From: UBA1367 sp040268355
GTDB lineage: Bacteria; Actinomycetota; Coriobacteriia; Coriobacteriales; Atopobiaceae
Direction of reading: 5' to 3'
NCBI GenBank assembly: GCA_040268355.1
Contig: JAWRIT010000165.1
Span: 1-6,861, forward strand
Length of the DNA: 6,861 nt
Shown here: piece after piece, positions 1 to 5,474 of the stretch
Position numbering within the stretch: position 1 is the stretch's first letter
Layout of the letters: each line of letters starts with the position of its first letter
The notes under the pieces: model-generated
Database searches by the model: none
What the model was told of the DNA's origin: nothing
What the model saw: only the letters and a program-made list of their open reading frames with translations
Position numbers and translations under genes: made by a program

Positions 1-24
1 CCCCCCCCCCCCCCCCCCCCCCCC
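1..24. repeat. Run of 24 C at the left edge, probable sequencing artefact
   Basis: The first 24 bases are all C, which equals a terminal G run on the other strand. Two-colour Illumina chemistry reads absence of signal as G, so poly-G tails are common at read and contig ends. The position exactly at the edge, together with the six G at the opposite edge (6856-6861), favours an artefact over a genuine homopolymer. Bases 25-72 look like ordinary GC-rich DNA and hold no recognisable element. Confidence 0.7.
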
Positions 25-72
25 GCCGCAGCGCTCACGTGGCCGCTCCATGGTGCCTGCCTGCGTGCTACC

Positions 73-780
73 ATGGTCCGCATGCCAAGTTGGAACATAC
101 ATACCGCACACGTCGAACGGCTCCTTGACCAGGAGAATCCAGCCACCCTCGGCATCCGTGACGTGAACGCCTTTCTCTTTGGAAACCTGGTGCCCGACAT
201 CTATGTGGGGTACATGGTGGCCGACCTGCCGCGCACGATCGAGTATCGCGAGACCCACTTTGCCGATCCGGGCCATGTGCCCGAGGCACACTATTGGGAG
301 TTCTTTGAGCGCTTTGCGCTGCCGGGTGCGTCGAGAGATGACCAGGCGAGCGATGTGGTGCTCGGAGCGTGGGCGCACCTGGTGGCGGACAACGTGTACA
401 ACCGACGCACCAATGCGTTTCGTCGTGAGCGTGGCATACCGTCGGGGACCGAGACGCGGATCAAGAAGCAGGCCGACTTCGCGCTCTTTGGCCACACGTT
501 GCGCATCACGATGACACCCGCGCCCACAGACGCGCTGCTTGCGCAGGCAGAGGCTTTCCCACAGTATGCGATCGACGCTCCGACGGCGCGTGCGGCGTGC
601 GAGGTCATGGCAGGCATCGTGCGCGAGAACACCGCGCACCACATCACCGGCGCGCCCGCGTATCAGATGCTGAGCGCCGAGTTCTTTGCGTCGACCATGG
701 ATGAGGCGGACCGGCTGATGAGAGCCGGCCTGCACGCCTATGCGGCAGGGGAGCAAGACTGGGGCCGCGAGCGGTCGTAG
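73..780 (+). CDS. Zinc-dependent phospholipase C-like protein (hypothetical)
   Basis: A 235-residue protein that resembles the zinc-dependent phospholipase C family (Zn_dep_PLPC type), whose members bind metal through an N-terminal Trp/His and scattered His/Asp residues. Visible candidates are the W7-N-I-H10 start with H13, G37-N38 followed by P41-D42, T61-H62, and H102-L-V-A-D106 in a His-x3-Asp arrangement. There is no signal peptide and no membrane segment, so unlike secreted clostridial toxins it is probably cytoplasmic; the real substrate is unknown. The start is uncertain. ATG 73 is used as the outermost Met, but in-frame ATG 82 is equally plausible and would begin M-P-S-W. Neither has a Shine-Dalgarno sequence, and the frame stays open to the window edge, so a longer form cannot be excluded. 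The gene ends 63 bases before fumC. Family assignment is by recognition only; a catalytic role is not shown. Confidence 0.75.
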   Translation: MVRMPSWNIHTAHVERLLDQENPATLGIRDVNAFLFGNLVPDIYVGYMVADLPRTIEYRETHFADPGHVPEAHYWEFFERFALPGASRDDQASDVVLGAWAHLVADNVYNRRTNAFRRERGIPSGTETRIKKQADFALFGHTLRITMTPAPTDALLAQAEAFPQYAIDAPTARAACEVMAGIVRENTAHHITGAPAYQMLSAEFFASTMDEADRLMRAGLHAYAAGEQDWGRERS

Positions 781-784
781 GTCC

Positions 785-812
785 TTCCGGAACGGGGGTC
801 TCACCGTACAAT
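785..812 (+). promoter_or_regulatory. Candidate fumC promoter
   Basis: TACAAT at 807-812 matches the -10 consensus at five of six positions. A poor -35 candidate, TTCCGG at 785-790, lies 16 bases upstream. Transcription would start near 819, giving a leader of about 25 bases that holds the GAAAGGA ribosome binding site at 831-837. The -10 overlaps the in-frame ATG at 811, which argues against translation starting there. The -35 is weak, so this rests mostly on the -10 and its position. Confidence 0.4.
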
Positions 813-843
813 GACAGATGTACCCGCGACGAAAGGATCCGCC

Positions 844-2229
844 ATGCCCGCCTACCGTATCGAGCACGACTCCATGGGAGAGGTACGCGTCCCAGCCGAG
901 GCCTTGTGGGGGGCGCAGACCCAACGCTCGTACGAGAACTTCCGTATTGGCACCGAGACGCAACCGGAGGGGATCATTCGTGCGTTTGCCCTGCTCAAGA
1001 AGGCCGCCGCGCAAGCGAACGAGGAGCTGGGCGTGCTGGGTGCGACCGAGGCGGCCCTCATTGCCACAGCCTGTGACGAGGTGTATGCCGGCACCTGGGA
1101 CGAGGCGTTTCCTCTCAAGGTCTGGCAGACGGGTTCGGGCACGCAGACGAACATGAACGTGAACGAGGTCGTGGCAACCCGCGCGAACCAACTGGCAGCA
1201 GATGTCGGCATTGTGCTCGGGGAGCCCATTCACCCCAATGACTCCGTCAACCGCTCCCAGAGCTCCAACGACACCTTCCCCACGGCCATGCACATCGCTG
1301 CAGTGGTGGCCGTGCGCGAGCAGCTGATCCCTGCGGCCCAGCAGCTCATCGCCACGTTCAGACGCCTCGAGCGCGAGAACGAGGGAGTGGTCAAAAGCGG
1401 GCGCACGCACCTGCAGGATGCGGTTCCCATTGCCTTCTCGCAGGAGATCAGCGGCTGGCGTGGTCTGGTAGAGACTGGCGTGGACATGCTCGAGGCGAGT
1501 CTGCCGCAGCTCTGCCGCCTGGCACTTGGCGGGACGGCCGTTGGCACGGGCCTCAACGCTCCGGAGGGCTTTGACGTGCTGGTGGCACGCAAGCTGGCAG
1601 AGCTCACCGGGCTGCCCTTCGTGACCGATCCGAACAAGTTCCATGCGCTGACCAGCAAAGATGCGATGGTCTTCAGCCATGGGGCTGTCAAGGCGCTGGC
1701 GGCCAACCTGATGAAGGTCGCCAACGACGTGCGCTGGCTGGCCTCCGGTCCGCGCTTGGGGCTTGGGGAGATCACCATCCCCGAGAACGAGCCGGGCAGC
1801 TCCATCATGCCCGGCAAGGTCAATCCCACCCAATGCGAGGCCATGACCATGGTGGCCGTGCAGGTCATGGGCAATGACGCCACCATTGGGATGGCGGCGA
1901 GTCAGGGCAATTTCGAACTGAACGTGTTCATGCCCGTGATTGCCTACAACTACCTGCAGTCCGTGCGCCTGCTGGCCGATGCGATCCGCTCCTTTGATGA
2001 GCGCTGCGCGTCGGGTATCGTGAGCAACCGCGAGCGCATGCGTCGCAACTTGCACGACTCGCTCATGTTGGTGACCTGTCTCAACCCTCACATTGGCTAC
2101 GAGCGGGCCGCGCAGGTCGCTCATATGGCCTACGAGCGGGGCGTGAGCCTGCGCGAGGCGTGCGTGGAGCTGGGCTATCTGACCGAGGAGCGATTCGACG
2201 AGATCTTCAAGCCCGAGTCGATGGTGTAG
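844..2229 (+). CDS. fumC: Class II fumarate hydratase (fumarase C)
   Basis: A 461-residue enzyme that reversibly hydrates fumarate to L-malate in the cytoplasm; the class II type is an iron-free, oxygen-stable homotetramer. The length matches the family (about 460-467). All superfamily signatures are present: G97-S-G-T-Q-T-N-M-N near the N-terminus, S140-S-N-D-T, T188-H189 (the catalytic His region) and the C-terminal G318-S-S-I-M-P-G-K-V-N-P loop that carries the catalytic Ser. The T-Q-C-E-A that follows the loop is typical of fumarase rather than aspartase or argininosuccinate lyase. Start 844 is chosen because GAAAGGA lies 6 bases upstream and the protein then begins like known FumC; the longer in-frame ATG at 811 lacks a good site and sits in a likely -10. 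In an anaerobe the enzyme would probably run towards fumarate as part of the reductive branch of the TCA pathway, or in amino acid breakdown; this is inference. No strong terminator follows it. Confidence 0.97.
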   Translation: MPAYRIEHDSMGEVRVPAEALWGAQTQRSYENFRIGTETQPEGIIRAFALLKKAAAQANEELGVLGATEAALIATACDEVYAGTWDEAFPLKVWQTGSGTQTNMNVNEVVATRANQLAADVGIVLGEPIHPNDSVNRSQSSNDTFPTAMHIAAVVAVREQLIPAAQQLIATFRRLERENEGVVKSGRTHLQDAVPIAFSQEISGWRGLVETGVDMLEASLPQLCRLALGGTAVGTGLNAPEGFDVLVARKLAELTGLPFVTDPNKFHALTSKDAMVFSHGAVKALAANLMKVANDVRWLASGPRLGLGEITIPENEPGSSIMPGKVNPTQCEAMTMVAVQVMGNDATIGMAASQGNFELNVFMPVIAYNYLQSVRLLADAIRSFDERCASGIVSNRERMRRNLHDSLMLVTCLNPHIGYERAAQVAHMAYERGVSLREACVELGYLTEERFDEIFKPESMV

Positions 2230-2317
2230 CGATCGGACGCGAGCGCCCCGGCATCTTCGGCTCAACGTGATCAGATGCGCAGGATTAGTAAAACCCGCCA
2301 AAAACAGTCAAACGATG

Positions 2318-2394
2318 TGACCGAAATTGCTTGTATTCGTGCTTTGATCCTGATAAACTAGCATTGAAATCGAGAATACAAGCAAAATCGGTCA
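2318..2394. promoter_or_regulatory. Inverted pair of 21-bp sites, probable repressor operator
   Basis: Two 21-base arms, 2318-2338 and 2374-2394, are inverted copies of each other. Reading each in its own direction, both begin TGACCGA, then differ at two bases (AA against TT), then share TTGCTTGTATTC, giving 19 of 21 identical. The arms are 35 bases apart, with centres 56 bases apart, and flank a candidate promoter; the right arm ends one base before the Shine-Dalgarno of the DeoR-type gene. DeoR-family repressors commonly bind repeated sites at their own promoters and can loop DNA between them, so autoregulation is the natural reading. The whole region is AT-rich (about 38% GC) against GC-rich flanks. 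The binding protein is inferred, not shown. Confidence 0.7.
2331..2359 (+). promoter_or_regulatory. Candidate promoter of the DeoR-type gene
   Basis: TTGTAT (2331-2336) and TAAACT (2354-2359) form a weak -35/-10 pair with a 17-base spacer. GATAAA at 2352-2357 is an alternative -10. The -35 lies inside the left arm of the inverted pair and the expected start, near 2366, lies between the arms, so a bound repressor would block polymerase. Each hexamer matches consensus poorly; the call rests on position in the only AT-rich stretch of the window. Confidence 0.4.
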
Positions 2395-2407
2395 AGGGAG
2401 GTCATGC

Positions 2408-3169
2408 ATGATTGCAGAAGAGCGACGTGCCCGCATCGTCGACATGGTCAACACCTACGGCACCGCCTCAGTGGGAGAGCTCATGGATGCCCTTGGCGCC
2501 TCCGAGTCGACCATTCGTCGCGACCTTGGCCACCTGCATCGTGCCGGCTTGCTCAGACGTGTGCACGGTGGGGCGACCAAACTCTCCACCTTCGAGGTCG
2601 TGCTTGCCAACACGTCGTTGGAGAGCCGCCAGTTCGAGCACATGGAGGAGAAGCACGCCATCGGCACCCATGCGGCGAGCCTCATTGGTCCCGAGGACTT
2701 CGTGTTCATCGATGGTGGCTCAACCGCGGACTGTCTCGTCGACGCCATCACCGAGACCAACGCCACCTATCTCACCAACTCCCTGCCGCTCGCCCAGAAG
2801 CTGCATGCCAAGGGATGCCGCACCTTCTTGCCCGGCGGCGAGGTCAGCCCCATCAGCGAGGTGCTGGTGGGCTCTGACACGGTCGACCACATCCGTAAGT
2901 GCCACTTCACCATCGGCTTTTGGGGCACCAATGGGGCGGATCCCAAGAACGGCTTCACCACGCCGGGACTTGGGGAGGCGTCGGTCAAGCAGATCTCCCT
3001 GGAGCACACGCTGCGTCCGTACGTCATCTGCGACTCAAGCAAGTTCAATACCATATCGCTCATCAAGTTCGCGGACTTCGACCAGGCGACGATCATCACC
3101 GATCGCCTCGGTGACGAATCCTATCGTGACGCTGGCAGCATTATCGAGGTGACGGGGGGTCGACCATAG
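2408..3169 (+). CDS. DeoR/GlpR-family transcriptional regulator of sugar metabolism
   Basis: A 253-residue repressor of the usual length for the family. Residues 1-58 form the winged helix-turn-helix: S21-V-G-E-L-M-D-A-L-G-A-S-E-S-T-I-R-R-D-L40 is the DeoR signature and R51-V-H-G-G-A ends the wing. Residues from about 75 to 235 are the DeoRC sugar-phosphate sensor, with D102-G-G-S-T (phosphate-loop position), G143-G-E-V, G173-T-N-G, G182-F-T-T and the C-terminal D209-S-S-K-F typical of the family. It probably binds a phosphorylated sugar made by the downstream PTS permease and then leaves its DNA. Start 2408 is chosen because GGGAGG lies 6 bases upstream; ATG 2404 is out of frame and too close to that site. 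The gene follows the inverted 21-bp pair, which suggests self-repression, and precedes the permease gene by 117 bases. The inducer cannot be read from sequence. FruR, LacR, AgaR and GlpR types all share this architecture. Confidence 0.93.
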   Translation: MIAEERRARIVDMVNTYGTASVGELMDALGASESTIRRDLGHLHRAGLLRRVHGGATKLSTFEVVLANTSLESRQFEHMEEKHAIGTHAASLIGPEDFVFIDGGSTADCLVDAITETNATYLTNSLPLAQKLHAKGCRTFLPGGEVSPISEVLVGSDTVDHIRKCHFTIGFWGTNGADPKNGFTTPGLGEASVKQISLEHTLRPYVICDSSKFNTISLIKFADFDQATIITDRLGDESYRDAGSIIEVTGGRP

Positions 3170-3205
3170 TATCGTAGGTGCACAAGCACGAGGTACGGGG
3201 GTACG

Positions 3206-3226
3206 TCTCGGTCCGAGGGGCCGGGA
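3206..3226 (+). other. Stem-loop between the regulator and permease genes
   Basis: TCTCGGTCC (3206-3214) can pair with GGGCCGGGA (3218-3226) over nine base pairs, two of them G-U, closing a three-base loop. No T-run follows, so it does not look like a terminator. A smaller GTAC-GGGG-GTAC hairpin at 3193-3204 lies right beside it, and an extended form would compete for bases 3206-3207. It could stabilise or process a regulator-permease transcript; that role is speculation. Confidence 0.4.
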
Positions 3227-3286
3227 AGCCATAGCAAGTACGGCAGGCATGGAGCAGACAGAGGAAAGAGGAAAGGGGAGCGGGCG

Positions 3287-5248
3287 ATGAAGATCACGGA
3301 CTTGCTCAAGCCGGAGGGCATCCGGGTGGGCGCATCTGCGACCGACCAGATGGATGCCATCGATCAGTTGGTTGCCCTGCAGGACGCAAGCGGAAACATC
3401 TCGGACCCTGAGGGATACAAGGAGGGCATTCTCGCCCGTGAGGAGGAGTTCTCCACGGCGGTGGGCGACGGCATCGCCATCCCGCACGCCAAGACCGATG
3501 CGGTCAGGCAGGCGGGCCTGGCGGCCATGACCGTTCCCGACGGCGTTGACTGGAAGGCCCCAGACGGCGAGAAGGCCGACCTCATGTTCATGATCGCCGC
3601 GCCCGCCGGCGAGGCGAACACGCACCTGGAGATGCTCGCGAACCTCTCTGCCATGCTCATGCATGCCGACTTCGCCAACGCCCTGCGCGCGGCGAAGACG
3701 CCGGAGGAGTTCCTGAAGGTCATCGATGACGCTGAGGCCGCGCGCGAATCCGAGCAGGCCGAGAAGGCCGCCGCGGAGGCGCAGGCTGCCGATGCGGGCG
3801 CCTGGCCCCAGATCCTGGCCGTCACCGCCTGTCCCACGGGCATCGCCCACACCTACATGGCCGCCGAGAATCTTGAAAAGCAGGCCGCCGAGATGGGCAT
3901 CCAGCTCAAGGCCGAGACCCAGGGTTCGGCGGGCTCCAAGAACGTCCTGACCGCCGAGGAGATCGCGCACGCCAAAGGCATCATCATCGCGGCCGACAAG
4001 AACGTCGACCGGGCGCGCTTCGCTGGCAAGCAGGTCTATTCCACCAACGTCTCCGCAGGCATCAACGAGCCCGAGCGGCTCATCAACATCATCCTGAACA
4101 ACGAGGCCCCCGTGCAGGAAGGTACTGTGGCAGAGAACGGTGCGGCAACTGGCGAGTCCGAGTCCGTCGGCTCGCAGCTCTACAAGCACCTCATGAACGG
4201 CGTCAGCCACATGCTGCCGTTCGTCATCGGTGGTGGCATCCTCACCGCCCTCGCGTTCCTGTTTGACATGGGGGCGGCTGGCACCTCTGCCTACGGCTCC
4301 AGCACCTTCGTCGCCGCCTTCTTCAAGAAGATCGGCGAGGAGGCCTTTGGCATGATGCTGCCGATCCTGGCCGGCTACATCGCCATGTCCATCGCCGATC
4401 GCCCGGGCCTGGCCCCTGGCGTCGTGGGCGGCCTCATGGCCAAGAGCGGCATCAACCTGGCTTTCCTGCAGAGTGCACCTGACTTCAACGCCGACCTCTG
4501 CGTCTCGGGCGGCTTCATCGCTGCACTGGCCGCCGGCTTCCTTGCGGGATATCTGACCAACTTCATCAAGAAGGCGTGCGAGTCCCTGCCTGACTCGCTC
4601 GAGGGCATCAAGCCCATCCTGCTCTACCCGGTGCTCGGCACGCTCTGCATCGGCGTGGTCATGTATGTGCTCAACCCGGTCTTTGGCGCCATCAACACGG
4701 CCATGAACAACTTCCTCGGTGGCATGCAGGGCGCCAACATCATCCTGCTCGGCGCCATCGTCGGCGGCATGATGTCGATCGACTTCGGTGGCCCGTTCAA
4801 CAAGGCCTCCTACGTCTTTTCCACCGGACTGCTCGCCGACGCCGCACTGGGTGGCCCTGGCCAGGTCGTCATGGCCGCCTGCATGGCGGGTGGCATGGTC
4901 CCGCCCATCGTCGTCGCCCTTTCCACCACCTTCTTCAAGAACAAGTGGAGCAAGGCCGACCGCGACGCAGGCCTGGTGAACTACATCATGGGCCTGTCCT
5001 TCATCTCTGAGGGCGCCATCCCGTTCGCGGCGGCCGACCCTGGTCACATCATCCCGACCTGCGTGATCGGCTCCGCCATTGCCGGCGCGATCTCCGCCGC
5101 CTTCGGCTGCTACAGCCCCGCGCCCCACGGTGGCGCATGGGTGCTGCCGGTCATTGGCAACCCCTTGATGTGGATGGTCGCCATCGTCGTGGGCTCCGTG
5201 GTGGGCGCGCTGATTCTCTCCGTCTGGAAGAGGCCTGTCGAGCAGTAG
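3287..5248 (+). CDS. PTS fructose-family transporter, fused EIIABC
   Basis: A 653-residue membrane permease that imports a sugar and phosphorylates it with phosphate passed from PEP through EI and HPr. The order is A-B-C. EIIA spans about 1-147, with the phosphorylated H67 in I-P-H-A-K. An Ala/Glu-rich linker runs about 148-172. EIIB spans about 174-272, with the phosphocysteine C182 in C-P-T-G-I-A-H-T-Y-M-A-A-E, diagnostic of the fructose family. A second linker (273-294) leads to EIIC at about 296-650, with hydrophobic segments near 309-328, 356-394, 406-426, 443-466, 483-499, 521-550, 588-607 and 625-646, and family motifs G501-G-P-F-N-K-A, S574-E-G-A-I-P-F and A612-P-H-G-G. All active sites are present, so it should work. 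AAGGGGAG lies 6 bases before the start. It probably shares a transcript with the DeoR-type gene upstream. Fructose (giving fructose 1-phosphate) is the default substrate, but 2-O-alpha-mannosyl-glycerate and other sugars use the same family, and no 1-phosphofructokinase gene is adjacent. Confidence 0.95.
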   Translation: MKITDLLKPEGIRVGASATDQMDAIDQLVALQDASGNISDPEGYKEGILAREEEFSTAVGDGIAIPHAKTDAVRQAGLAAMTVPDGVDWKAPDGEKADLMFMIAAPAGEANTHLEMLANLSAMLMHADFANALRAAKTPEEFLKVIDDAEAARESEQAEKAAAEAQAADAGAWPQILAVTACPTGIAHTYMAAENLEKQAAEMGIQLKAETQGSAGSKNVLTAEEIAHAKGIIIAADKNVDRARFAGKQVYSTNVSAGINEPERLINIILNNEAPVQEGTVAENGAATGESESVGSQLYKHLMNGVSHMLPFVIGGGILTALAFLFDMGAAGTSAYGSSTFVAAFFKKIGEEAFGMMLPILAGYIAMSIADRPGLAPGVVGGLMAKSGINLAFLQSAPDFNADLCVSGGFIAALAAGFLAGYLTNFIKKACESLPDSLEGIKPILLYPVLGTLCIGVVMYVLNPVFGAINTAMNNFLGGMQGANIILLGAIVGGMMSIDFGGPFNKASYVFSTGLLADAALGGPGQVVMAACMAGGMVPPIVVALSTTFFKNKWSKADRDAGLVNYIMGLSFISEGAIPFAAADPGHIIPTCVIGSAIAGAISAAFGCYSPAPHGGAWVLPVIGNPLMWMVAIVVGSVVGALILSVWKRPVEQ

Positions 5249-5273
5249 TCTCCCACGCGCTCTGATTCCCGTT

Positions 5274-5309
5274 AGGCGCTCGGGACGGCCAAGGTCGTCC
5301 TGAGCGCCT
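5274..5309 (+). terminator. Probable intrinsic terminator after the PTS gene
   Basis: AGGCGCTCGGGACG (5274-5287) pairs with CGTCCTGAGCGCCT (5296-5309) over 14 base pairs with a single G-U pair, around an eight-base loop. It begins 25 bases after the permease stop codon. The downstream side is only moderately T-rich (TCCGTTCGT), so termination may be partial, leaving room for read-through into the GH13 gene. Confidence 0.7.
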
Positions 5310-5389
5310 TCCGTTCGTGGAGGGCATCCTCGCAGACTGCGCGCCCGTCCACGTCGGTTCGATGATCTGAGGAACAACCAGAGAGATTC

Positions 5390-5409
5390 GCCAGTCGATG
5401 CCGACTGGC
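5390..5409. promoter_or_regulatory. Perfect 8-bp inverted repeat upstream of the GH13 gene
   Basis: GCCAGTCG (5390-5397) and CGACTGGC (5402-5409) are exact inverse complements around ATGC. The site lies 65 bases before the GH13 start codon and just upstream of a weak -10-like TATGCT (5432-5437) for which I see no convincing -35. It could be a dimeric regulator's operator or an RNA hairpin in a read-through transcript. It shares no sequence with the 21-bp arms upstream of the DeoR-type gene, so a different regulator would be expected. Confidence 0.4.
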
Positions 5410-5474
5410 CGTGGGAGGCCCCTTCTTCGGGTATGCTTGTGCAAATGCAGCCGACAACGACGAGGGAGGACCCT

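Noticed and set aside
2230..2280. Possible fumC terminator around GAGCGCCCCGGCATCTTCGGCTC
   Set aside because: Only short imperfect pairing is possible and no T-run follows, so a terminator cannot be supported.
2364..2378. Sequence resembling a catabolite-responsive (cre) site, TTGAAATCGAGAATA
   Set aside because: It misses two of the ten fixed consensus positions, overlaps the right operator arm, and CcpA-type control is not established for this probable lineage.
2404..2877. Overlapping + strand frame starting at ATG 2404 over the DeoR-type gene
   Set aside because: Only two bases separate the Shine-Dalgarno from this ATG, and the product is Arg/His/Pro-rich without a domain, while the 2408 frame encodes a complete DeoR-family protein.
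3035..5377. 780-codon open frame on the minus strand opposite the PTS gene
   Set aside because: It runs antisense to a complete, motif-perfect EIIABC. Its translation is rich in Arg, Gly, Asp and His with no recognisable domain, as expected from the complement of GC-rich codons. It is a shadow frame.
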